Source of the DNA: M55B174 sp034716235
Lineage (GTDB): Bacteria > Patescibacteriota > Minisyncoccia > CAIUEV01 > JAHKAQ01
DNA: 64,000 nt
Assembly (NCBI GenBank): GCA_034716235.1
Contig: JAYEHH010000032.1
Span: forward strand, 1 to 64,000
Direction: 5' to 3'
Shown here: positions 55,319 to 63,452 of the stretch, one piece after another
Numbering within the stretch: the stretch's first letter is position 1
How the letters are laid out: the number at the start of each line of letters is the position of its first letter
Translations under genes and position numbers: made by a program
The notes under the pieces: model-generated
The model's database searches: none
What the model was told of the DNA's origin: nothing
The model's input: only the letters and a program-made list of their open reading frames with translations

Positions 55319-55347
55319 AAAAGAATTACGTAATTAATTACTTACCA
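55319..55347 (+). repeat. 29-nt direct repeat before the ardC-like gene
   Basis: Identical for 29 nt to 56379-56407. It contains TTACGTAATTAATTAC, which includes two overlapping palindromes. The pair flanks the ArdC-like gene. Confidence 0.8.
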
Positions 55348-55400
55348 GTAACCCCACTTCCAAAAACAATTCTAAAATAACATAGATTAATAGAATCTGA

Positions 55401-56291
55401 ATGCCTCCAAAACCTAAAAAAATAGATGTTGATGTTAATGATTTTTTCAGAAGAATTGTTAGATTAAAAAAGAAAAAGAAATTTGCAAATTTCTTAAAAT
55501 TTATTAAACGAGTACCAAAACAATCCCCTTTAAATGACTCTCTCGTATTCATTCAAAATTGTAATTGTTTTTATTATGCAACAGCTAAGCAATGGAAGAA
55601 TAAATTTGGAAGAAAAGTAAAAGATGATGCGCAACCATTGATCGTATTAGTTCCATTTGGTCCCGTTATGTTCGTATATGATATTAAGGATACCAAGGGA
55701 AAATCTCTAGATAAAAAAAATTTGTTTTGGTGGAAAGAAAAAGAAGGATATTTTCACGAAAGTATTTATTTGAACACAGCCAATAACTGTAAGAATGTTG
55801 GGATAGATTATCGTATTGGTAAAAAAGAACAGTATATATTTAAAGAGGGTCTACAGACTTTCGGATATGCTGGAAAAAATATAAATAATAACTTACGTAA
55901 AATTGAACTACATCCTAAATATCAAAATGGAATCAATATAAAAGAAACTTATGGAGTATTATGCCATGAGTTGGCTCATCATTTGCTTGGGCATTTGGGA
56001 GAAATAAAAATTGAGATACCAGTGCAGATGAGTTTATTTTCATCTAAGGTCAACGTCCGTCACAAAAAAATAGCTCCGAGTGGTAGAGAGTCTATTGATG
56101 ATAATATTAAAGAGCTTGAAGCCGAATTAACTGCTTGGATAGTATTTTCCTGTTGGGGTATGGAAAAAAACTCAGAAGCATACATGGCAAATTGGCTGAT
56201 AGATAGCAATGATGCAAAAGAAATAAACTATCCCTTAGTTTTTAAGGTAGCTGGAACGATTAAGCGAATGGCGCTCGGTAAAATTGCGTAA
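55401..56291 (+). CDS. ArdC-like antirestriction protein (ssDNA-binding plus zinc metallopeptidase)
   Basis: 296 residues. The N-terminal half matches the ArdC-type domain: SPLNDSLVFIQNC, YYATAKQWKNKFGRKVKDDAQPL, VLVPFGPVMFVYDIKDTKGK. The C-terminal half has an ImmA/IrrE-type zinc site, HELAHHLLGH (about 189-198), with downstream ELEAELTAWIVFS possibly giving the third ligand. ArdC of plasmid pSa binds ssDNA and protects entering DNA from restriction. Being next to McrBC-type and GmrSD-like genes, it may be part of a mobile cassette or an immunity factor. It is flanked on both sides by a 29-nt direct repeat. Confidence 0.75.
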   Translation: MPPKPKKIDVDVNDFFRRIVRLKKKKKFANFLKFIKRVPKQSPLNDSLVFIQNCNCFYYATAKQWKNKFGRKVKDDAQPLIVLVPFGPVMFVYDIKDTKGKSLDKKNLFWWKEKEGYFHESIYLNTANNCKNVGIDYRIGKKEQYIFKEGLQTFGYAGKNINNNLRKIELHPKYQNGINIKETYGVLCHELAHHLLGHLGEIKIEIPVQMSLFSSKVNVRHKKIAPSGRESIDDNIKELEAELTAWIVFSCWGMEKNSEAYMANWLIDSNDAKEINYPLVFKVAGTIKRMALGKIA

Positions 56292-56331
56292 AGAAATATA
56301 TCAGTACAATTATCCCAAACATACTATTTGG

Positions 56332-56368
56332 CTTGATTAAATGGGTAGAAAGTGGCTTAATGGGGAGG
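56332..56368 (+). repeat. 37-nt direct repeat, right border of the cassette (copy C)
   Basis: Exact copy of 49297-49333, 41 bp past the stop of the ArdC-like gene. It is followed at 56379-56407 by the second 29-nt repeat. The two direct repeats enclose mcrB-like, mcrC, the nuclease, HEPN-like and ardC-like genes. Confidence 0.85.
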
Positions 56369-56378
56369 GAAATAGAGA

Positions 56379-56407
56379 AAAAGAATTACGTAATTAATTA
56401 CTTACCA
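56379..56407 (+). repeat. 29-nt direct repeat after the ardC-like gene
   Basis: Matches 55319-55347 exactly. It contains the TTACGTAA octamer. The rest of the gap to 56705 holds short tandem AATAATTCAAAAT units (56425-56460) and a REP-like block. Confidence 0.8.
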
Positions 56408-56534
56408 CCACTAAAACAATAATCTATTCAAAATAATAATTCAAAATAATAATTCAAAATACCTACAGGACTGGAAAAATATAGTTGCTAATGCTAATCT
56501 AAAACTAAGTTCGTAAAGTATAACTTCTAACGTT

Positions 56535-56640
56535 TCGTCTAGGCGTCCCGGGATTTCCGTCCGGCATGCGCCAGATTACATTTTCCTGCCTACCGGCAGG
56601 CAGGAAGCTTTAGCGAAGACTGGTCATCCCCTGGATGAAA
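56535..56640. repeat. Composite of dispersed repeat fragments upstream of valS
   Basis: It holds GTCTAGGCGTCCCGGGAT, the palindrome CCTGCCTACCGGCAGGCAGG (also in the 1432 element) and a degenerate CATCCCCTGGATG hairpin, followed by ATTGAAAATT repeats. It is a mixture of the two repeat families. Confidence 0.55.
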
Positions 56641-56720
56641 AATTGAAAATTAGAAATTGAAAATTATAATAAAGTATTCCTTAATTGAAAATTGTGAATT
56701 GAAAATTGAAAATTCTCTTT

Positions 56721-59105
56721 ATGTCCAAACTTCTCACCGAAAAATATAACTTTGAGCGAATAGAAAACCAATGGAAAAAATTCTGGGAGGATAAACAATT
56801 ATTTAAGTTTCGCTACAACAACCAGAAACCATTCTTTGTTGTGGACACTCCTCCCCCTTATGTTTCAGCCGATCATCTGCATGCCGGCCATATCATGTCT
56901 TATGCTCAAGCCGAATTTATTGTGCGCTACAAAAGAATGCGGGGCTATAATGTCTTCTACCCAATGGGCTTTGACGACAATGGCTTACCCACCGAGAGAT
57001 TTGTAGAAAAGAAATATAATCTAAATAAGGGCAAAATAAAACGCTCAGAATTTATTAAAATTTGTTTGAAAGAGACTAAAAAGGGTTCCCTGGCTTACAA
57101 AAAGTTATGGAACGATTTAGGAATTTCAGTTGATTGGAGCAAAACTTACAGCACCATTAGCCCCTTGGCTGTAAAAGTTTCTCAGCGATCAATTATCGAT
57201 CTCTATAAAAAGAAAGCTCTTTATAGAGGTGAATCTCCAATTTTATGGTGCCCTTCCTGTCGAACAGCTATCGCTCAAGCCGATCTAGAAGACGTAGAAA
57301 TAGAATCTCAAATGAATTACCTAAAATTCAAATCTGGCAAGAAAGGCTTAATCATAGCTACAACCAGACCAGAGCTTCTTCCTGCTTGCGTAGCTCTCTA
57401 TATTAATCCTGGAGATAAACGATATACCAACCTAGTAGGCAAGAAAGCGCAGGTACCACTTTTTAAACGTTCCGTTCCCATAAAAACAAGCTCGGAAGTG
57501 GTTATGGATAAAGGCACTGGAATAATGATGGTTTGCACTTGGGGTGATCAAGAAGATTTAGCTAAATGGAAAACCGATAAATTAGACACTCGACATATCT
57601 TAGAACAAGACGGTCGATTAAATAAATTGGGTGGCAAATATCAGGGATTGAAAATAAAAGTTGCTCGTCAGCAAATTATTGATGATCTTAAAAAGGGTGA
57701 TTATTTGATTAAGCAAGAATCAATTAAGCATTCCGTGAATGTTCATGAAAGATGTGGCACTCCTGTAGAATTGATTCCCAGCAAGCAATGGTTTATTAGA
57801 ATTATCAATTTAAAAAAGAAATGGTTGGAATATAAAGATAAATTAAATTGGCATCCGGCTAGAATGGCCAAAGATTATCAGATGTGGGTGGATTCTCTAA
57901 AATGGGACTGGTGTGTCTCAAGACAGCGTTATTACGGGGTCCCCTTCCCCCTTTGGTATTGTGCTAAATGCAAAACTCCAATTTTTGCTACCGAAAAAGA
58001 TTTGCCGGTCAATCCTATAGAAGAAGCTCCTTCAATTAAAAAATGTCCTAAATGTGGTCACACTAAATTTGAACCAGAAACCGATGTTCTAGATACATGG
58101 GCAACTTCTTCCTGCACCCCTTTCCTCCTAAAAGAATTAGTTAGAGATGAAAAAGTAAAAGAAAAACTTTTTCCAGCTACTTTAAGGCCAAACGCTTTTG
58201 AAATTATAAGAACTTGGGACTTTTATTCAATTGTTAAAAGCCACTATCATTTTGGCAAATTACCCTTTAAAAATATTATGATTTCCGGACATGGGCAGGA
58301 TGAGCAGGGAAGAAAATTTTCCAAAAGATTAAACAATTACGACCCTTCTGATAAATTACTTAAAAATTGGGGGGCGGATGCTATTAGATATTGGGCTACT
58401 GGATCTTCTTTGGGACAAAATTTACGATTTAACCCTAAAGAAGTTAAAAAAGGTAAAAGAACTACCACTAAGCTTTGGAATGTAGGTAGATTTTTAGCAA
58501 TTAATTCCGAGGATTCTACTTTAAAAAACATTAAAACCGCTACTACTCTAGAATATGCTGACATTTGGATTATTGAGGAATTAAATAAAACAATTCAGCA
58601 AGTAACTGAAGCTTTTGAAAATTATGCTTACGCTAAAGCCAAAAACGAGTTAGATTCTTTTTTCTGGTCTAAATTAGCCGATTATTACATTGAATTTATC
58701 AAATATCGTCTTAATGGTGACAAAAAAGAGTCCCGAGATATGGCTCAAACTACTCTTTCCACCGTCTTCCTGTCTGTTTTAAAAATGTATGCTCCCCTCC
58801 TACCTTTTATAACTGAAGAGATCTACCAAGATTTATTTAAAAAAACCGAAGCCAGGGAGAGCATTCATATTAGCGATTGGCCTAAAATTATAAAAATTAA
58901 AACATCCACCGATATTAAAGATTTTCAAGAAGCTCTAGATGCCATTAACGAAATCAGAAAGTACAAGACTACTCAGGGAATATCTTTAGGATTTGAGTTA
59001 GAAGAATACTCCTTAAAGACCAAAGTTAACCTTCCCAAATATCAAGAACTCATTAAAAATGCCATTAAGGTAAAACAATTATTGCCCGAAATTAAAAGTT
59101 CTTGA
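56721..59105 (+). CDS. valS: Valyl-tRNA synthetase, archaeal-type short form
   Basis: I place the start at ATG 56721 (MSKLLTEKYNFERIENQW, 794 residues), because an upstream in-frame ATG at 56706 only adds five residues. HIGH-equivalent is HLHAGH in DTPPPYVSADHLHAGH, followed by YNVFYPMGFDDNGLPTERF, which is typical of archaeal-type ValRS. KMSKS reads KFSKRLNN. Zinc pairs WCPSCRTAIAQADLED and KKCPKCGHTKFEPE are present, and DVLDTWATSSCTP fits ValRS. The C-terminal coiled-coil arm of the E. coli enzyme (~950 residues) is absent. It charges tRNA-Val. It is the first core gene right of the island. Confidence 0.9.
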   Translation: MSKLLTEKYNFERIENQWKKFWEDKQLFKFRYNNQKPFFVVDTPPPYVSADHLHAGHIMSYAQAEFIVRYKRMRGYNVFYPMGFDDNGLPTERFVEKKYNLNKGKIKRSEFIKICLKETKKGSLAYKKLWNDLGISVDWSKTYSTISPLAVKVSQRSIIDLYKKKALYRGESPILWCPSCRTAIAQADLEDVEIESQMNYLKFKSGKKGLIIATTRPELLPACVALYINPGDKRYTNLVGKKAQVPLFKRSVPIKTSSEVVMDKGTGIMMVCTWGDQEDLAKWKTDKLDTRHILEQDGRLNKLGGKYQGLKIKVARQQIIDDLKKGDYLIKQESIKHSVNVHERCGTPVELIPSKQWFIRIINLKKKWLEYKDKLNWHPARMAKDYQMWVDSLKWDWCVSRQRYYGVPFPLWYCAKCKTPIFATEKDLPVNPIEEAPSIKKCPKCGHTKFEPETDVLDTWATSSCTPFLLKELVRDEKVKEKLFPATLRPNAFEIIRTWDFYSIVKSHYHFGKLPFKNIMISGHGQDEQGRKFSKRLNNYDPSDKLLKNWGADAIRYWATGSSLGQNLRFNPKEVKKGKRTTTKLWNVGRFLAINSEDSTLKNIKTATTLEYADIWIIEELNKTIQQVTEAFENYAYAKAKNELDSFFWSKLADYYIEFIKYRLNGDKKESRDMAQTTLSTVFLSVLKMYAPLLPFITEEIYQDLFKKTEARESIHISDWPKIIKIKTSTDIKDFQEALDAINEIRKYKTTQGISLGFELEEYSLKTKVNLPKYQELIKNAIKVKQLLPEIKSS

Positions 59106-59130
59106 TTCTCCTTAAAAAATTCGGTATACT
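59102..59130 (+). promoter_or_regulatory. Promoter for hsp20
   Basis: TTGATT (59102-59107, overlapping the valS stop codon), a 17-bp spacer and TATACT (59125-59130). The start codon is about 60 bp downstream. There is no CIRCE element (TTAGCACTC-N9-GAGTGCTAA). Confidence 0.65.
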
Positions 59131-59192
59131 TTTTATAGAAATTAACAACGAACTAAATTGTTCAATTTTTAACTTGTAATATTCATTTGATC

Positions 59193-59753
59193 ATGGCTAA
59201 AGCAAAAAAATCTTTTCTCCAAAAATTAATCGGCAAAGAAGACGAGGTAGAAGAACAGGTTGACTATGAGACAGGTACTGCCGAAGACATGGGACAAAAA
59301 ATAGATATTCAAGGAGACCAAATGCCCCCTCAAGAAGGGCAAGAGGGACAAATGCCCCAAGGAGGACAACCACCCCAACAAGCAGGTGATAACCGTAGTA
59401 GTAATGAATGGGTGGCTGATCAGGAAGGACAATTGACTATTGACGTTTATCAGACAGAAACCGACATTGTTATTAAGTCTACCATCGCTGGAGTTAAACC
59501 AGAAAATTTAGATGTACAAATTAATAATGACATGGTTACCATTAAGGGAGAACGAAAACAAGAAGAAGAGATTAACGAAGAAGATTTTTATTATCAAGAA
59601 TGTTATTGGGGATCCTTCTCTAGATCAATTATCTTGCCCGTAGATGTTCAAGCTAATAAAGCAGAAGCTACTATGAAAAATGGCATTCTCACCATAAGAT
59701 TACCCAAAGCAGACTCTGCCCAATCAAGAAAAATTCAAGTAAGAGGATACTAA
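59193..59753 (+). CDS. hsp20: Hsp20/alpha-crystallin small heat-shock protein
   Basis: 186 residues from ATG 59193 (a TTG two codons earlier is possible but less likely). The alpha-crystallin domain covers about residues 75-186: TIDVYQTETDIVIKSTIAGV, NLDVQINNDMVTIKGERK, SFSRSIILPVDV, and ATMKNGILTIRLPK with the conserved NGILTI. The N-terminal ~70 residues are a flexible linker rich in Q, G and P. It is an ATP-independent holdase chaperone. Two predicted bases for regulation are the promoter at 59102 and the absence of CIRCE. Confidence 0.93.
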   Translation: MAKAKKSFLQKLIGKEDEVEEQVDYETGTAEDMGQKIDIQGDQMPPQEGQEGQMPQGGQPPQQAGDNRSSNEWVADQEGQLTIDVYQTETDIVIKSTIAGVKPENLDVQINNDMVTIKGERKQEEEINEEDFYYQECYWGSFSRSIILPVDVQANKAEATMKNGILTIRLPKADSAQSRKIQVRGY

Positions 59754-59769
59754 GTGTGTTTAAAAAAGT

Positions 59770-61623
59770 GTGTTTAAAAAAAAATTAAAATTTCTAAAAC
59801 TTGTACCTGGAAGTAAAAAAGAAAGAAGGAGCTTATTCCTCTTGTCGGGATTATTTGTAATTATCCTAGTTTTTTTTATTTTTGCAGAGCTTTATCATGT
59901 TTACCAAAATAGAATTTACCCTCACATTTCTATAGCCGAAACATCCTTGGGATCTTTAGCCAACGAAACAGCTAAAAATACTCTTGATAAAAAAGTAAAT
60001 TTTTTAGAGCAAAAACAAATAATTCTTAGCAATAAAGAAAAGACAATTAAAACCTCTTTAACAGAATTAGGGATTCAGCTAGATCGAGAACGAATGCTCT
60101 CAATAGCCTATGAGGCTGGAAGAAAAGGAAATGTTTTGCAGAATATTTTAACGGTAATCGAAAATAGTATTTTAGGCTTTGAGATACCTCTTTATTTTAA
60201 AGTTGATGAGAAACAAATTGATACTTTTATCTCCCAAGAATTAGAATCGTCCAGCCGAGCGCCTCAGTCTTCAGAAGTTATCTATCAAGATGGCTATTTT
60301 AAAATTACACCATCCAGAGATGGGCAAGGGATAGATTCTTTTTCCCTAGCTGCTCAAATAATGGAATGTTTGGACAATCCCAATCAAATCAATATTAACC
60401 TTCCTCCTGAAATTATAAAAAAACCTAAAATAGAAGAGCAACAAGCAATTAAAGCCAGAAACAAGGGTAATAATATGTTAGCAACGATACCTAATTTTAT
60501 TGCTGAAGATAAATATTGGACCACTGATAGAGATACTATTGCTAGCTTTATAATGTTTAAAAAAGTTCTTCGTCCTCATTTTAAACAAACAGGATTTAAT
60601 CCTTCTGAAGATAATATCACTACTTATATTTATTCCTCACTTTCTGGAATTTATCCTGAAAAAGTCGATGAAAGCTACCAGCTAGAAATGACATTTAATG
60701 AAAGCGCTATTAGAGATTATCTAAATAGTGTTGCTCCGGGAATTGAACAACCAGCTATTAACGCTGTCTTGGGATTTGAAAATGAAAAATTAGTAATTCT
60801 GGCCGAGAGTCATGATAAAAGAAGTTTAAACATAGAAGAAAGCATTGCCACTATAATAGAAAAAATAATAGCTAGGCAAAGCCCTATTGAATTAATTGTT
60901 AGCAGAGAAGAAGCTTTAATTTCTCAAGAAACTATTGGGGCCTTAGGAATAGAAACACTGGTCGGCAAAGGAGAGTCAAATTTTTCAAGATCTCCAAGAA
61001 ATAGAAGACATAATATTGCTACTGGAGCTAGTAAATTTAATGGTACGGTAATTGCGTCAGGAGAGACTTTTTCTTTTTTAACAATTTTAGGGCCGGTTAC
61101 CGCTGCCACCGGGTATCTTCCAGAATTAGTAATCAAGGCTAATAAAACTGTTCCTGAATATGGAGGTGGTATGTGCCAAGTATCTACTACCGCCTTTCGA
61201 GGAGCTGTAAACTCCGGTTTTGAAGTTATTGAAAGGGTGAGTCACGCTTATCCAGTTAGTTATTATTCGCCTCAGGGTAGTGATGCTACAGTTTATATTC
61301 CTAGTCCTGATTTAAAATTTATTAACAATACTCCGGCTCATGTTTTGGTTCAAACAAAAATTGTTGGAAATATTCTAACCTTTGAGTTTTATGGAACTCA
61401 CGACGGGCGACGGGTTGAAACTATCGGTCCTATCACCTACGATAGAAAACCGGATGGAGCCATGAGAGCTAAATGGACTCAAAAAGTTTATAGAGCTGAC
61501 GGTTCTCTCTTGTTGGAAAAAATATTTTTAAGTAAATACAATTCACCTAGCAAATATCCTCACCCGGGAGAAGAAGAAGATGAGGACAAAGATAAAGATA
61601 AGAAAAAGAAAAAGAAGCATTAA
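59770..61623 (+). CDS. VanW family membrane-anchored protein
   Basis: 617 residues, GTG start in a tandem GTGTTTAAAAAA context. An N-terminal membrane helix (residues ~22-42) anchors two peptidoglycan-binding-4-like segments (SLGSLANETAKNTLDKKV; similar near 240-300). The VanW domain follows: NRRHNIATGASKFNGTVIASGETFSFL, YLPELVIKAN, EYGGGMCQVSTTAFRGAVNSG and ERVSHAYPVSYY. The C-terminus is highly acidic then lysine-rich (EEEDEDKDKDKKKKKKH). It probably works in peptidoglycan or the cell envelope; the VanW biochemical role is not settled. Confidence 0.92.
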   Translation: MFKKKLKFLKLVPGSKKERRSLFLLSGLFVIILVFFIFAELYHVYQNRIYPHISIAETSLGSLANETAKNTLDKKVNFLEQKQIILSNKEKTIKTSLTELGIQLDRERMLSIAYEAGRKGNVLQNILTVIENSILGFEIPLYFKVDEKQIDTFISQELESSSRAPQSSEVIYQDGYFKITPSRDGQGIDSFSLAAQIMECLDNPNQININLPPEIIKKPKIEEQQAIKARNKGNNMLATIPNFIAEDKYWTTDRDTIASFIMFKKVLRPHFKQTGFNPSEDNITTYIYSSLSGIYPEKVDESYQLEMTFNESAIRDYLNSVAPGIEQPAINAVLGFENEKLVILAESHDKRSLNIEESIATIIEKIIARQSPIELIVSREEALISQETIGALGIETLVGKGESNFSRSPRNRRHNIATGASKFNGTVIASGETFSFLTILGPVTAATGYLPELVIKANKTVPEYGGGMCQVSTTAFRGAVNSGFEVIERVSHAYPVSYYSPQGSDATVYIPSPDLKFINNTPAHVLVQTKIVGNILTFEFYGTHDGRRVETIGPITYDRKPDGAMRAKWTQKVYRADGSLLLEKIFLSKYNSPSKYPHPGEEEDEDKDKDKKKKKKH

Positions 61624-61648
61624 ATATAATAAAAATAATAATTAAAAA

Positions 61649-63445
61649 ATGGAAATTCTCAAGAAATACGCCAATTACATCGCAGTAGCTATGTTAGTTC
61701 TAATGTTTTTTCTTTCTATTGGAAGTATGAAAAACGATTCTGCCATCCGCGATGAAATGCCTCATATCGTAGCTGGATATTCTTACCTCACTAAAGCCGA
61801 CTACCGTATTAACCCCGAGCATCCTCCCCTAATAAAACAACTATGTGCCTTGCCATTATTATTCTTAGATATAAATTTTCCAGATACTAATCCTGCTTGG
61901 AAAGACCATGTTAATGATCAATGGGCGTTAGGAGACATTTTTCTGTATCAATCAGGCAATGATGCTGACCAAATGCTTTTTTGGGGAAGAATTCCTATTG
62001 TCCTGTTGATGTTACTTGCCGGTTGGATAATTTTCATTTGGACTAATGAGATATTCAAAAACAAATTAGCGGGGTTAATTGGGGTAACTCTTTTTGCCCT
62101 ATCTCCTAACATTATTGCCCACGGACGATTTATTACTACCGACATGGGAGTGGCTACTTTTTCAGTTTTTGCTCTTTATTCTTGGTGGAAATTTCTCAAA
62201 AATCCTTCCTGGATTAAATTTAGTATAGCTTTTATACTACAGGCCTGTCTTCACTTGACTAAATTTTCTAGCCCTCTGTTTCTCCCAGTGATTGGTATAA
62301 TGGCAATAATGGCTATTTTCGCCTATCAACAAAAATGGAGCTTAAGTAAACGAATAAAAATATACATCGGAGCAACCGTTATTGCTACCATACTTGCTTA
62401 TGTTATTGTCGGAGCTTGGTACCAAGCTGCTAGTTATAAAATGCCACTAGCCGTTCAACAACAATTAATTGAAGAGTCTACTTTTGACACTGATTTTAAG
62501 AATGCTGGATTAGCTACCAAGCTTACCAAGATGACTGAAATTCCGATTTTGAGACCGTATGTACAGTATCTTCTCGGATTTATTATGGTGGCTACTCATG
62601 CTTCTTACGGTCATTCTACTTATTTCATGGGAGAGGTTGGCCAAAATTGGTCCGAGTATTATTTCATCGCCTATCTATTGAAAGAACCTTTAGCTTCTCA
62701 AATCTTCCTGGGGCTGGCATCTCTTATTTTAATAGGCGTTATCTTTAAATTTTTAAAAGCTAACCCCAAAAAGAAAGATTTTCAGGAAGCCTTTAAGAAA
62801 TACAACATTTTCATTGCTTTTGGCGTGTTGATTATTCTCTACCTTATCTTGGGAATGAAAGCTAAGCTTCAGCTAGGTATTCGTTATATTATTCCTATTT
62901 TTTTCTACCTTTATATTATGATTGGTGGATTAATGGCTCATCAAATAGACCAACTCAAAAAAACGAACCGAGGCCTTTATAAATTTAGTTTAGGAATAAT
63001 TATAGTCCTAATGGCTTGGCTTGGCTTGGCTAATTTCAAAAACTATCCTCATTATTTAGCCTATTTTAACGAAACCATCGGCGGTCCTGAGAATGGTTGG
63101 AAATACTTGATAGATTCCAACATAGATTGGGGCCAAGATTTACGCAGACTTAAAAGTTATCTTGACGAAAATAATATTCAGAATATTAAAATAGATTATT
63201 TTGGAGGAGGAAATCTTAATTATTATCTTGGAGAAGGAAATTATGAGCTTTGGGGCTTTGATAGAGGGCCTACTACCGGTTGGCTAGCTGTTTCTATAAA
63301 TGCCATCCAATGGAATTCGGCTAACACGGAAGATAAATCAAGCTATCACTGGCTAACAAGTAATCATGAACCAGTAGCAAAAATTGGATATTCTATTTTT
63401 GTGTATCATTTGCCAGAAAAAGAATCTGAAGAGGAAGCTAAATAG
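61649..63445 (+). CDS. GT-C family glycosyltransferase (PMT/ArnT, GT39-like)
   Basis: 598 residues with about ten to twelve membrane helices. After the first helix, SAIRDEMPHIVAGYSYL supplies the catalytic-loop acidic pair (DE) typical of GT-C/GT39 enzymes, and DYRINPEHPPLIKQL is the family PEHPP motif. A C-terminal extracytoplasmic domain contains WKYLIDSNIDWGQDLRRLKSYLDE, often seen in such proteins. It should transfer a sugar from a polyprenyl phosphate donor outside the membrane. It follows the VanW gene by 25 bp. Confidence 0.85.
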   Translation: MEILKKYANYIAVAMLVLMFFLSIGSMKNDSAIRDEMPHIVAGYSYLTKADYRINPEHPPLIKQLCALPLLFLDINFPDTNPAWKDHVNDQWALGDIFLYQSGNDADQMLFWGRIPIVLLMLLAGWIIFIWTNEIFKNKLAGLIGVTLFALSPNIIAHGRFITTDMGVATFSVFALYSWWKFLKNPSWIKFSIAFILQACLHLTKFSSPLFLPVIGIMAIMAIFAYQQKWSLSKRIKIYIGATVIATILAYVIVGAWYQAASYKMPLAVQQQLIEESTFDTDFKNAGLATKLTKMTEIPILRPYVQYLLGFIMVATHASYGHSTYFMGEVGQNWSEYYFIAYLLKEPLASQIFLGLASLILIGVIFKFLKANPKKKDFQEAFKKYNIFIAFGVLIILYLILGMKAKLQLGIRYIIPIFFYLYIMIGGLMAHQIDQLKKTNRGLYKFSLGIIIVLMAWLGLANFKNYPHYLAYFNETIGGPENGWKYLIDSNIDWGQDLRRLKSYLDENNIQNIKIDYFGGGNLNYYLGEGNYELWGFDRGPTTGWLAVSINAIQWNSANTEDKSSYHWLTSNHEPVAKIGYSIFVYHLPEKESEEEAK

Positions 63446-63452
63446 AAAATAC

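Noticed and set aside
46608..56407. Possible CRISPR array among the repeats of the island
   Set aside because: Repeats are two or three distant copies without regular spacers, and there are no cas genes; the Cas4-like nuclease stands alone.
59131..59192. CIRCE operator before hsp20
   Set aside because: No TTAGCACTC-N9-GAGTGCTAA; only a 4-bp GAAC/GTTC repeat that could be chance.
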